Assembly (NCBI RefSeq): GCF_000149955.1
Contig: NC_030986.1
Location: forward strand, 4,987,870-5,051,869
Length of the DNA: 64,000 nucleotides
Direction: 5' to 3'
Source of the DNA: Fusarium oxysporum f. sp. lycopersici 4287
Taxonomy: Eukaryota; Ascomycota; Sordariomycetes; Hypocreales; Nectriaceae
Of this stretch, positions 1 to 11,458 are shown in pieces. Below the pieces are notes generated by a model. That model made no database searches. It had not been told where the DNA came from and saw only the letters and a program-made list of their open reading frames with translations. Positions within the stretch are counted from its first letter, which is position 1; each line of letters starts with the position of its first letter. Made by a program: the position numbers and the translations under genes.

Positions 1-164
1 GGCCACCTGATAGTGCCAGGCCTCACTTACAAGGGTCTAATCACGAGTCCCTTCCTGCCGCTTTGCAATACTACCACAGAGATAATTCATCTTCTTGCAA
101 GAGCAATTTGGCTCATCTCTCCTTTTGCAGCTGGGTCTCTTTGTCCATCATAAACCGTCTCGAA

Positions 165-996
165 ATGCCCAGTGACACCCCTTCAGAGGCTGATTCCATG
201 GCTCACCACCGGCCGCCTGCTTTACACAGGACCCTTCGCTTAGTCGCGATCGCCTCATTTCTCCCCGCATTTCCCCTCTGTATTGCTCACGGAGTTCTGT
301 CAAACGACGCAGCTCCTGCGGTCGGTCTTGTTCCGCTTGCGTTTTCTTCTGGTGGAAGCTTGTTCCTCCTCCGCCGACGAGAACGAGACGATGGACTTGC
401 GCACAAGCTCTCACACCCTGTGATGGCCTTTGCTTTTGATGTGGTACTAGCGGCAGCTTGTATGATTGTGTTGGTCTTTACATGGATTTCGAAAGGCCAG
501 TTGGCGTCGTTGAGTATGCTGGCAGCTTATGCCACTATTCCCCTTCTCGTCAACTTGTGAGAGTCCCCCATTCAGAAGTACATTGTTTTGCATACAAACT
601 AACAAGGACTCTAGTGTCATTCACCTTCTTATCGCTCTGGAGTCATTCTACACGGGTCTTGCTGTCCACAGTATCGTACAATGGCTAGCTTGGCGCACTC
701 TACCTCCTGACTGCCCACATTGTGACCATCGACTTCGCCCAGACTTCCCAGAGCTACCATGGCTTGATCGTCTACGAGAGCGACGACATGGAGATTATTC
801 GGCATTATTTGTGGATGAAGAGAACAGGTATCACGATGACGAAACCGAAGAGACGCTACAGCGTGCTGAGAGTGCAGCGCAGGAGGCCGAGGCGCAGCCG
901 GAGGTTGTCGATGTCAGGAAGAAGAACAATCGTAGGAACAGGACAAATACCCCTCCATCGCGAGATGAACCCGCGTCTCCATGGAGCGCCTCATGA
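165..996 (+). CDS. Predicted small multi-pass membrane protein, family not recognised
   Basis: Two exons, 165-556 and 615-996, joined across a 58-nt intron with a GTGAGA donor and a CTAAC branch site at about 599. The spliced product is 257 aa. Hydrophobic segments near residues 25-45, 50-67, 83-108 and 110-150 suggest about four membrane spans, the last crossing the splice junction. A CPHC pair follows, and the last 90 residues are charged and probably cytosolic (acidic, then Arg/Lys-rich). An in-frame non-AUG extension reaches 63, but the ATG at 165 sits directly before a plausible N-terminus, so I chose it. I cannot name a family. The gene model is supported by the clean intron and the continuity of the hydrophobic segment across it. 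Confidence 0.7.
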
Positions 997-2015
997 TGGA
1001 TGAATGGTAGAATATTCTTATGAGACTGAGATGGATCAGCTGGGTCAGATGAGCAGACTGGAGTCGTGGTATCAGCTAGACTGTATCAAATTGATTCTTG
1101 AATGGCACCGTATCCCAGCGATATAGCTACCAACATTAGTTGAACACCTTTTATCAAGTGTAATTAGCAATACTGAGACATTTCGACTTTCAACGAGGGC
1201 TCTAAATTCAACCTTATGCAGACCGCAGGCTCGTCTGGCAGTGCTATCGTATACAGACCTGTGATATATCCAAGTGCATTCTCCACTGTAGCTCTGGGCC
1301 CTCAAACTCTACGACTCCAATCAGCGATAACTCAATTGGATCTTCATTTATTATTTCAAGCCTCTTTGACCAGGCCATATCCTAGCTTCTTGGGGTAACC
1401 TTAACCTCAACTGGCAGCTCCGCATTTCCTGTCATTCCGGGACAGCAAGCCCATGCATATATATACCGTTATAGCGATAAATTGCGAGACATCATTCCAC
1501 AATCAGCTATCGGTGTGCATGTAACCCCCACTGCGTCCTTATCGGAGCGTGCCCCTAGAAGATCGCCAGCTCCCGCAGTGGGACACAAAAAGTCTGGAAC
1601 CCCGGGCAGGTCGCGGTCCAGCTTCTGATGGTGGTTGTGAGTGTGAGGCTAAATACCATGAGCCAGCCTCTATCACAGCGCACTTGCTAAGGCTACGTCA
1701 TGCCCACTACAGCTTCGGTTACCTTTTCTTGAATCTGAAGCTGTAATTTTAACTCGCATCTGCGTAGCATTGAGTTTCTCTACTTTGTTTATGAAAACCA
1801 ACTTTCATAAGAAATTTGCTTTCATTTCTCACTCCTCCTAATCCCTGAACCTTTCTTCTACAACCAGCTGTTCTCCTAACTCGACTCGCCCAAACACGCA
1901 CTATCTGCTCCATTCAACGTTGTGGCTTGTTACCAACATCTTGGGTTTTCAAAAATCTTTACTCCAAGGGACTATTAAACTTCGACTACGCCCGAACCAG
2001 TTCTTGAAAGCAGCC
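997..2015. other. Intergenic region, no gene seen
   Basis: About 1 kb between two genes on the same strand. Short open frames here (for example 1549-1746) have no recognisable protein character. A TATATATA stretch lies near 1458. The pyrimidine-rich 1840-1920 segment is probably the promoter and 5' leader of the SYM1 gene. Confidence 0.5.
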
Positions 2016-2649
2016 ATGGCTTCTTTCATTCGTTGGTTAGTCGAAAAGATTTTGTCAATTAGTAACTCCATACTGATATATGGTCAGGTACAACGCCAGG
2101 TTGGCTGCGCGTCCACTGCTCACTCAGAGCGTTACCACTGCATTTCTCTTTGCTACAGGCGATGTCACAGCTCAGCAGCTCGTTGAAAAGAAAGGCGTTG
2201 AGAAGCATGATCTAGTCCGAACAGGTCGAATGGCTCTCTACGGTGGCTGTGAGTTCCTCCAATCTTGAGCCCAACATCTCGACAATCGTTGACATTTTAC
2301 AGTTGTGTTCGGTCCGGTTGCTACAACATGGTTCGCTTTCCTCGCACGCAGGGTCAACGTGCCGGGGAACAAGAAGGCAGAGGTCCTCACTCGGGTCGCC
2401 TGCGATCAGCTTGGTTTTGCACCTGTCATGATAGGTGTATTCCTTAGCAGCATGGCCACAATGGAGGGGAAGAGTGCACAGGAACGAATCGACAAGGCTT
2501 GGTGGCCAGCCCTGAAGGCCAACTGGATGCTCTGGCCTGCCGTCCAGGTCATCAACTTCTCCCTCATTCCCTTGCAATACCGTCTGTTCTTTGCCAATAT
2601 CATAGCGATTGGCTGGAACTCTTACCTGAGCTGGGTCAACTCCCAGTAA
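2016..2649 (+). CDS. SYM1: Sym1, Mpv17/PMP22-family inner mitochondrial membrane protein
   Basis: Three exons: 2016-2035, 2088-2248 and 2303-2649, giving 175 aa, the usual length for fungal Sym1. The N-terminus runs [20 protein letters not shown], which is typical of the family and is recovered only after joining the 20-nt first exon. The family core follows, with the FGP motif at the start of exon 3, a [16 protein letters not shown] segment and the C-terminal WNSYLSW signature. In yeast, Sym1 is an inner-membrane protein needed for ethanol growth at high temperature and helps maintain mitochondrial metabolism; that role is inferred here from homology. Donors are GTTAGT and GTGAGT. Identification is firm. 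Confidence 0.93.
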
Positions 2650-3592
2650 GAAGCACTCCATGCTTCGCAGATTGCCTGCCAGTTCTTTTCACATAGATAT
2701 AGAAGTGTTTCTGTATTCACGATGGATTGATGTTCCTTTCGAGAATTATATGGATTTGTTTCATGGGTCGGGGAGTACATGGTGATGAGGAAAGAAAAAC
2801 AAGCAGCAATCTCACAGGATCTGTATCATGTTTCGATAGACACTGAACCTCTCTCTGTATAATAAGCCACTCAAACCATATGGCCATTTGGCTTTCATGA
2901 TAAACATTGGGTCTCATTCGAGTTATCTTACGAGCACGAGGTGGGCTGCCAAGCCTCATGATAAAGCGGGAATCGATCTCCGAGGTGTCCATCGGAAGTT
3001 GATCGGACTCAGAGGGGTAAAGGCCATGATAGCCGCCGTAGCTTTACGGTTTCCGCCATTTTGAGTCACTACAGATGCTGCCCTGTCGAAACTGCGGAGA
3101 AGCCCCGTGATGAAACTGGGTGCATTGGTTGGGGTATGTTCCATGTTTAGGACAGTGATAGGCTGGTAGACAAAAACACGGTACAAACTAGAATCGTGAA
3201 CATCTCATGAGTTGGCTTGAATGGGTCACATGAATGATTTGCTTAGTCAAAAAGAGAGTAGGAGAAAGATCACTGTATACTTAGCTTATAATTAATGAAC
3301 CCAGACAATTGCTGATATATATATACCACAGGTTCTTCTATTTTGGTTCTCTGCCTAGTTTTTGAATGTGATGCTTTTTATGTCCTCAACTCATCGAAGT
3401 CGTTATCGCTGCCTTAGGCCACAAATAGTTAGCGTTAGAACGTTGGCCCATCGCAGCGCAGCCTTTTCCCAAGCGGCCAAATCCGGGTTTTGTAGATAGA
3501 ACCGAACAACATCAGGAACTCATCCTGACCCTCAAAACCGCCCTCTCCTCCTCTCTCTCACGCAGCGGCTCCTCTGCGCCTGGTAACACATC
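2650..3592. other. Intergenic region with promoter of the mS38 gene
   Basis: No supported gene. Short antisense frames between 2717 and 3186 lack protein character and introns. An AT dinucleotide run occurs near 3317. The CT-rich 3540-3590 segment, with repeated CTCTCC, is a plausible transcription start and leader for the gene beginning at 3593. Confidence 0.45.
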
Positions 3593-4663
3593 ATGTTGCC
3601 TTCATCTATGCGCCGAGTCGTCTCCTCAGCCGTCTCCTCAGCCGTCTCCTCAACCCCTCAGACCGGTGTCATTTCCGTCCTCGCCTCAGCCACTTCAAAG
3701 ACCACTCCCGTCTTTGTTCGAAATCAGCAGCGACGATGTTCTTCTTCAAAACCTTCGAAATCTGATAACGGTGCCAACGAGATCTCAGCTGGCCAATCGG
3801 TGCCTGCTGCTACATCACCCAAGTCTGGCAATGAGAAGCGAAAGCGAAAGAGCAACAAGGATGCTTCCGATCGAGCGGCTTCTATGAGAAAGTTGCCAAG
3901 CGTTCCCAACACGCATCACATGTCACAAGAAGGTAAAGCTTTGGATATACATCGCTGATAGGGGAGACGGTTGCTAATTGTCGCAGCTCTGGGACTATCA
4001 AGTTTCTTCTCACTACACAGGCCCATCTCAGTTACTCAGACCATGCCTCGAGCGGTTACCGATGAGCACTTCGCCTCCATCTTTGCCTCCCGAACCAGAA
4101 ACAACAAGATGGCCGATACAGATTCAACTCTCTCCAGCGCTATCGAACAGTTGGAAGGGCCTATGGCTCAGATGACCATTGGTGGACACGAGGGCCAGGA
4201 AGGAATGCACAAGGTTGATATCAAGAACCCCGATGGTACCGAGTCCAGCATGTACCTCCAGATCGACACTATGTCAGGTGAATTCCTGCCTTTCCGACCT
4301 CCACCTCTGCCTCAACCCCAGGCTGCTGGTCAGGCAGATAGTGCCGTTGCCGATATCGAAGCCGCCGAGGACGTTCCCCAACACCGGATGTACAAGGCTC
4401 TTTTCACCATCGAGGAGTCCATCGATCCGGATGGCCAAGTCCGTATCATGGCCCACAGCCCTCAGATTGTGCAGGACAACCAACCGCGAAGCTTCCTCGA
4501 GCGTCTGGCTCTTCGCCAGCTCAAGTTCGACGAGGCCCAGGGCCGCCGAGACATGCACGCCATCAGCGTGAAGCGACAACGAAAGCTCAGGATGAAGAAG
4601 AAGAAGTATAAGAAGCTTATGAAGAGGACGCGAGTCCTGCGCCGCAAGTTGGATCGAACTTAG
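3593..4663 (+). CDS. COX24: Mitochondrial small-subunit ribosomal protein mS38 (Cox24/AURKAIP1 family)
   Basis: Exons 3593-3932 and 3987-4663, 338 aa, separated by a 54-nt intron with GTAAAG donor and CTAAT branch site. The N-terminus is rich in Ser, Arg and hydroxylated residues and has few acids, as expected for a mitochondrial targeting sequence. The decisive feature is the last 35 residues: a very basic block with SVKRQRKLRMKKKKYKKLMK followed by TRVLRRKLDR, the conserved C-terminal domain of mS38/Cox24. In yeast this protein is part of the mitochondrial ribosome and was first described as needed for COX1 mRNA processing and translation. The middle region is low-complexity and poorly conserved. 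Two nearly identical SSAVSSAVSS units occur at residues 11-20. Confidence 0.88.
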
Positions 4664-5414
4664 ACATATGTACATATTTCCCTGGTTGTTCGAGTCATGT
4701 TCCTCTTTTTGATCTCTCGCATACGGGGCATATCGAAGGACATTTTTCATTCGTGGTGTCTGGGCATTGGAGAAGAAGCTCTCTCACATTGAGTTTGGAC
4801 TGTGGCATTGCGCTTTGAGACTTTTCTTATGTTTCCATAGACTCGCGCAGGTAACAATCATCATTTTCAAATGAGTTGAGATATCTTCCGTGGTGACCTC
4901 AGTCTCAGATACGCGAATCATGTATAAATAGCTGTACAATTCACCTATTGGTCCTCAGACATAATTTGGGTTCAAGTGACGTCGATTTTGATATTAAAAG
5001 CTCATGTGTTGTGACTGATAGGTTAAGAATATGTATGACTTAGTGTTGGTAATGCAGTAAGAGTCTGTAGCTCATATCGAAAGCCTCCAATGGATCGAAG
5101 AAGCATCTCGTGAGTCATAAAGTCAATCAACAGTGGCTATTTTACATTCTCGTTCCTCAGACTATAAACAATGTTCATTCGCGGCTCTTAAAGACTGAGC
5201 GCCACTATACTCAACCTCTGGAGTTCTCGGTGACTGAAGCTAGGTTCGGTGGAGGCCCCACTCCAAAGTATCTTACCGAAGTTCACCGCCCGGCAGAAAC
5301 TTATCGACCGCCAAAATTTTGGATTTTTGAGACGCTGGGTCCCACCTCGAAAACGAGATCGCATTTGCGCCAGCGTATTTTCAGAACAATTGGTCTGAGG
5401 AAAAATCTGAAAAG
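4664..5414. other. Intergenic region, no gene seen
   Basis: About 750 bp holding the 3' end of the mS38 gene and the promoter of KRE33. The frame at 5110-5442 and the antisense frame over 5188-5592 overlap the KRE33 first exons and carry no recognisable domain. I treat both as chance. Confidence 0.45.
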
Positions 5415-8400
5415 ATGCAGCGCAAGGCGGTGTAAGTGTTAATGCTATGGTATGGCTCTGAATCCCTTCAACTGACATCGGTATAGTGACTCGCGCATTC
5501 CAGCGCTCATTCAAAATGGCCTGCAAGAAAAGAAGAGAAGCTTCTTCGTCGTGGTGGGAGACAGGTCGAAGGACGTGATAGTGCGTCTGCATTATATCAT
5601 GTCCCAGTTTGATATCAAGCAGAACAAATCAGTTCTTTGGGCTTACAAGAACAAGCTCTTGGGCTTCACCAGGTTAGTAGATCTTGACAATCTCTTCCCT
5701 CGATGCGACGCAGCTAACCCAAGCTATACAGTCACCGAAAGAAGCGCGAGCAAAAGATCAAGAAGGAGATCAAGCGAGGAATTCGAGAAGCCAATACCGA
5801 GGACCCCTTCGAGCTGTTCGTATCGCTACACAACATCCGATATACCTACTATAAGGAGACCGACAAGATCCTAGGTCAGACCTTCGGCATGTGTATTCTC
5901 CAGGACTTCGAGGCTATTACCCCCAACATTCTTGCCCGAACGATCGAAACTGTCGAGGGTGGTGGATTGGTTGTTCTTCTCCTCAAGGGCATGAACAGTT
6001 TGAAGCAGCTTTACAGCCTGTCAATGGATGTCCACTCGCGTTATAGGACAGAGGCCCACGATGATGTAGTGGCGCGTTTCAACGAGCGATTTATTCTCTC
6101 TCTGGGAAGCTGCAACTCTTGCTTGGTTATCGATGATGAGATGAACGTTCTCCCTATCTCAGGTGGAAAGGGTGTGAAGAAGCTTCCTCCTCCAGACCTC
6201 GACAATCCCAAGACAGAGTCGCAAATTGAGCTTGAGGCCATGAAGGAGCAGAACGAGGGACGACAGCCCGTAGGACCTCTTATTTCTCTCGCCAAGACTG
6301 TTGACCAGGCCAAGGCTCTTATCACATTCACAGATGCCATCGCTGAGAAAACCCTACGGAGCACGGTCACTCTTACTGCTGCTCGTGGTCGTGGAAAGTC
6401 TGCGGCAATGGGTGTCGCTGTCGCAGCTGCTGTTGCGTATGGATACAGCAACATTTTCATTACCTCCCCTTCGCCTGAGAACTTGAAGACTCTGTTTGAG
6501 TTTGTCTTCAAGGGGTTTGACGAGTTGGGCTATGCTGACCACGCCGATTACTCTATTATTCAGAGTACAAACCCCGACTTCAACAAGGCCATTGTTCGAG
6601 TCAACATTCACCGACAACACAGACAGACCATTCAGTACATTCGACCTCAAGATGCACACGTGTTGGGGCAGGCCGAGTTGGTGGTTATTGATGAGGCTGC
6701 GGCTATTCCTCTGCCTCTTGTGAAGAAGCTCATGGGCCCTTATCTTGTCTTCATGGCCTCTACCATCAACGGTTATGAGGGTACAGGTCGATCTCTCTCT
6801 CTCAAGCTCATCAAACAGTTACGAGACCAATCGCGCACTGCTTCCACAGCTGGCGAGGGCATGGAGATCACTGATCGATCAACTGGTAAGACCTCAAAGA
6901 CTGAGGAGTTCCAGGCGGGACGAAAGCTGCGAGAGATCACCTTGTCTGAGCCTATTCGATATGCTCAGGGAGATGCTGTCGAGAAGTGGCTCAACACGGT
7001 TCTCTGCCTCGACGCGACTCTGCCCAAGGCTAAGTCAAATATCAACGGATGCCCCGACCCTACACAATGTCAGCTCTTGAACGTCAACCGAGATACTTTA
7101 TTCTCCTTCCACCCTGTGTCCGAGAAGTTCCTTCAGCAAATGGTTGCGTTGTATGTAGCTAGTCACTACAAGAACTCGCCAGACGACCTTCAACTCATGA
7201 GTGATGCCCCCGCACACGAGCTCTTCGTTCTTGTTCCTCCTGTTTCTGAGGACAGCGCCAGACTACACGAGCCTCTGTGTGTCATTCAGGTTTCGTTGAA
7301 AGGAAAGATCAGCAGGCAGAGCGTCCTTAACAGTCTGAGCCGAGGACAGCGACCGTCTGGTGATCTCATTCCTTGGCTTGTCAGCCAGCAGTTCCAAGAT
7401 GAGGAATTTGCTTCCCTATCTGGTGCTCGAGTTGTTCGTATTGCCACAAACCCTGAGTATGTTTCAATGGGATACGGTTCCAAGGCTTTGGAACTGCTCG
7501 TTGACTACTACGAGGGGCGCTTCGCCAATCTGTCCGAGGACGAGGATCAGATTATGGAGGAGACAATGACTCGAGTTACTGATGCCGAGCTCGCCAACGC
7601 CAACTTGCTCGACGATGACATCAAGGTTCGGGATATCAATAAGATGCCTCCCTTGTTCGCCAAGCTGTCAGAGAAGAAACCCGAGCGACTCGACTATGTT
7701 GGTGTTAGCTACGGATTGACTCAACCTCTTCACAAATTCTGGAAGAAGGCCTCGTTCGCGCCCGTCTACTTAAGACAGACTGCCAACGATCTGACTGGCG
7801 AGCATACCTGTGTCATGCTGCGGCCGCTTGAGAACAGTGAGGACCGAAGCTGGCTCGGGGCTTTCTCCAGAGATTTCCAGAAGCGTTTCCTGTCCCTCCT
7901 GTCTTACCAGTTCCGCACATTCACTCCTATCACTGCCCTTAGTATTGACGAGGCCGCCAAGTTGGGAGCGCAACTGGACTCAGTTGAAGTTCAACCATTG
8001 ACCAAGACTGATCTTGATATCTATATGAGCCCCTTCGACCTGAAGCGACTCGAGTCATATGCCAACAACATGCTTGACTACCACGTTGTTCTCGATCTTG
8101 TTCCAACCATCGCCCACCTCTACTTCACAGGACGCATCAAGGGAGACGTTACGTTATCAGGGGTCCAGCAGGCCGTCATGCTGGCTCTTGGTCTGCAGCG
8201 CAAAGATATCGATGTGGTTGCCCAGGAGATCAACATGTCCACCTCTCAAGCTCTTGCCATGTTCATTAAGATGATGCGAAAGGTTACTAAACACTTCGCC
8301 GGTCTTGTCTCCGATGCTGTCGGCGCAGAACTTCCCAAGGTTGAGCGTCTTGGTGTGAGTCGCGAGAATGCTAGTGGCGCACACGACGATGAGATCGTCG

Positions 8401-8779
8401 ATGAGCGTTACGTTCCTCTGGCTACAACATTGGACGACGAACTTGAGGAGGGTGGTGATGAAGCAATGAGGGAGCTCAAGAAGAAGCAAAGAGAGCTCAT
8501 TGACTCTTTGCCCCTTGACCAGTAAGCTACATTGAGATACACATGCAAGGACATCTGCTAACAAAGAACAGATATGAGATTGAGGGAGATACTCCTGCTT
8601 GGGAAGAGGCGGAAAAACAGGTACTGAGTGCGACAAAGCAGGGCAAGTCAAACCCCGTGGTCAGCGTAAAGTCAGCCAAGCAAAAGAGAAAGGCCGGCGG
8701 CCAGACAGCGGCTGAGGTCTATGAGGAGGCATTTGGCGAGAAGAAGAAGAAGAGCAAGAGGGTGAAAAAGTCGGCGTGA
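5415..8779 (+). CDS. KRE33: RNA cytidine acetyltransferase Kre33/NAT10 (18S rRNA and tRNA ac4C)
   Basis: Four exons: 5415-5431, 5487-5672, 5732-8521 and 8572-8779, totalling 1066 aa, close to yeast Kre33 and human NAT10. The 17-nt first exon encodes MQRKAV, joining to DSRIPALIQNG, the conserved start. The helicase-like domain carries a Walker A GRGKS near residues 286-290 (TAARGRGKSAAMG) and a Walker B-like VVIDEAAAIPLP. A GNAT acetyltransferase core lies near residues 630-660 (IATNPEYVSMGYGSKALELL). The C-terminus is a Lys-rich nucleolar-type tail in the last exon. The enzyme uses acetyl-CoA and ATP to acetylate cytidines in 18S rRNA and, with the Tan1 adaptor, in tRNA, and is needed for 40S maturation in the nucleolus. 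All junctions keep frame. Confidence 0.95.
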
Positions 8780-9176
8780 GAGTGATGAAGAATATCCTAA
8801 AGTTAGGTTTGGCACATGGAACGGCGTTTTTCTCGATAGACAGACGTGTTTAATCAATATACTGTTTCAATATGACTGCATTTTACCGACTAAGGAGGAT
8901 TGTTGATGGTTTGAGTAAGGATGACACTTAGGCTTCACATGAGTGGGAAGGTAGCTTGCATCACAAATACTTTCAGTTAGGCAATAATATCTGTGTAGAA
9001 ATCAGGGTTACCAATTTGTTGCTGTGCTACAGTTACAAAAAAGCTCTATGGTCTCATCACCGAAACGCCAGATACTCTACATTCAATGCCAGTTGGGTAC
9101 CTTCATTCTTCCACCAGGGAAGCCCAGGTGTCTGTCCTGCAAAGATATACCCAAATGTCGTTCCCAGGAACTCCTC
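8780..9176. other. Convergent 3' intergenic region
   Basis: About 400 bp between the ends of KRE33 and the minus-strand gene that follows. It should hold both 3' UTRs. I see nothing else in it. Confidence 0.5.
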
Positions 9177-9911
9177 TTATTCAACAAAATCACCATCACG
9201 TCCCAGGTCCATCATAGGGAAGAACAAGTTCAAGATAGGGGCTGCCGGCTCGTCATACGCTCGAACGAGTTTGCGTTCAGGAATTTCAACATCAGGGGTA
9301 CCCTCGGTGGCATCACCGTAGAACAAATCTTCGGGGTCAACTTGAGAGGTCTCGTTGGAGGCGTCATCGCTGAAATTTTTGTTGTCTTGAGTTGAGTTCT
9401 CGCTGTCAGCATCATAACTATCTTCATGGCTATGTTGATTACTCCCTTCTCCATAGTCTGTATCTGCAGACTCGAGACTGTCAATAGACGTGACAGATTC
9501 AAGGTCTCCCATCATATCTTGGCGAATCAAGAACATAAATCCCTCAGGCTTCTTGCGAGGAGGAATAGGCTTCTTCTCAAAATACTCACAAGCAAATTGA
9601 GCCTCCCATTCCTTCAGCTTCTCATGAGCGACAAAGTCACGGGCCATTCTGATCACAGGGCCCTCATGCCGGGCGTTCCCAAAACCCCTGAGGATGTTTC
9701 CAAACCACGAGAGGCAGATGTCATTATTGGAACAGCCTGTGAGCATAGGCTGGAAATCTTTGGTACGATACTTACAGTTCCATGCTTGCGGGATATCCCG
9801 TCGCTCGCGGTCAGCCACTTGTGCCGAGACGTACCAGCTGTAACAAGGTATGATATAGATACCAAGATTGTCACCACAATGGCAGCATTGTGGGACGATC
9901 TCTTGACACAT
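9177..9911 (-). CDS. Unrecognised acidic protein with Cys-rich N-terminus
   Basis: Starting from the ATG at 9911 the product is 244 aa and begins MCQEIVPQCCHCGDN, a Met-Cys start with clustered Cys/His of a kind often seen in short fungal orphan proteins. The C-terminal half is rich in Asp, Glu and Ser and probably disordered. The frame stays open upstream to 10130, with other ATGs at 10130 and 10049, but that extension is low in character. A GTAAGT at 9775 and a CTCACAG ending at 9737 bound a 39-nt in-frame stretch that might be removed, which would join NC to CSNNDICLSW. I left it in because 39 nt is shorter than the other introns here. Function unknown. Confidence 0.55.
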   Translation of the reverse strand: MCQEIVPQCCHCGDNLGIYIIPCYSWYVSAQVADRERRDIPQAWNCKYRTKDFQPMLTGCSNNDICLSWFGNILRGFGNARHEGPVIRMARDFVAHEKLKEWEAQFACEYFEKKPIPPRKKPEGFMFLIRQDMMGDLESVTSIDSLESADTDYGEGSNQHSHEDSYDADSENSTQDNKNFSDDASNETSQVDPEDLFYGDATEGTPDVEIPERKLVRAYDEPAAPILNLFFPMMDLGRDGDFVE

Positions 9912-10400
9912 TTCTTTGGTGGTTTTTTTCTTCTGGTTTCTAGGAGTTCGTGCTGAAGTATTGCGGTAACAACTGTGTTTCAGGTATGGACAAGTTGTTG
10001 ATGCCTGGAGGGTATGTGTAAGGAAGGGGAAGGGTTTGGGGACTGGCATTCTAAGAGAGAAGAGGGCTGGAATGTTAGGCAACGAACACTGTAAAATGAA
10101 CAACTGAGACTTGAAGAAACAGTGGCACACTGAACAATAAGTAGCAATCAGCAGCAGTGGCAGTGGCAGCGAGTTGCTATGTGAGGACAGAGACGTGATT
10201 CGCTGGAGAACATGCAGTCACTTGCTCCTATCCAAGATTTGGACTACGTACAATGGAACAAAATGTAATTGAATACTCCAGTAGAATCCTGGAAAAGTTC
10301 CAAGTTGTCATTTAGCTTAATTATTGTTTCTGAGTGTCTATTATTTCTGAGTATCTGTCGATGATGGGCAATTGACTTAAGACAACAAAATCTAACGACC

Positions 10401-10610
10401 ATGGTACAGCTTCAAACCGCCAAAAAGATAACGAATAAACAAAAGAAAACATACAACACCAGGTATTCGCTGGTCGTCACCGACCCAACTACTAATCCGG
10501 CGCTTCGCGGCTTGACTCTGGGGGAGCAGACGGGACCCCGTATTCTCCACGAGCTGTGGTCGTATGTGACAGATCGAGAAGCACAACAGCAATATGAAGG
10601 TGAATACTGA
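10401..10610 (+). CDS. Doubtful small ORF (69 aa)
   Basis: ATG to stop without an intron. The central part, reading SLVVTDPTTNPALRGLTLGE and ending in HELWSYV, looks more like real protein than the shadow frames nearby. It has no signal peptide, no membrane span and no domain I can name, and no intron supports it. It could be a true small gene, a fragment of a dispersed element, or chance. Confidence 0.2.
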   Translation: MVQLQTAKKITNKQKKTYNTRYSLVVTDPTTNPALRGLTLGEQTGPRILHELWSYVTDREAQQQYEGEY

Positions 10611-11436
10611 CAGTAGATCCAATAGACTCCTTCTATATTGCTCGTATCTCACCTCTCATCTCATAAAGCTCGACTTTCAGAGCTCTCTCTGTTCCCAGCT
10701 GGAGTCTTGCTGGGGCAGCTTTCGCTCGGACAAGTCTCTGGTGTTAGTGAGCCGCAAACCTCCTGAACGACTCCAAGATCGTGAGACACAAATTATGCGA
10801 CAGGATGGATCAGATGACCACTGTCACTGCGAACTGCTACTGGATCTGCGTTAATATAAGGTCCGCAATGCTTCCATTCAAGGGTGACTGTGGCCCAACA
10901 TTCGGGGCATAAAGCGACGTGTTCGCGACACATGATGATCTATGTTCTTTTTCTGTTTTTTTTTTTCTTCTTCTTTTCTGCAAGGGACTCGGGATTTATT
11001 GGGTTATCGAATTCGTCAATATTGTCAATGTGTTGTAGGATGGACAAATCTGAAATTGTCTGTGTTGGATGGAACTTATAGGCGAATTGCCCTTGTGAAC
11101 AAGAGATGTTCGGGGATTGTTCACCCCCATCACAATTGCAGCTAGAGTATGAACAATGGCAGACGAATACACTACAGCCTGCGAGATGAACAGTGATTGA
11201 ATTGTTCAAGTGACGATGTGAAGGAGACTTGAAACATGTCAGTATTCCACGAAGATTCAAGGTGCGCTCCCGTATCACGCCGAGGATTACTCGAACTAGG
11301 TACGCGAAATCCAAGCCATCAATAACAGTGTTTCTAATCTCACAGCAAGTCCCATACTATCAGCAATTGAGAGTCCCTGGAGAGCAAGAAAACTTCTGAC
11401 GTTAAGATATACTAAACTTACCTAAGTCTGCTTATT

Positions 11437-11458
11437 ACTTAGGGTAGAGGTCCTAAGT
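11437..11458. repeat. Short inverted repeat, copy 1 of a dispersed element
   Basis: Perfect 7-bp arms ACTTAGG and CCTAAGT flank an 8-nt loop. The segment 11439-11465 matches 38667-38693 at 24 of 27 positions, and weaker similarity extends left to 11422. All three core differences are transitions. This could be a remnant of a small mobile or repeated element. Confidence 0.5.

Noticed and set aside
5188..5592. 134-aa antisense ORF over the first KRE33 exons
   Set aside because: Overlaps validated exon and intron structure of KRE33, with no recognisable motif.
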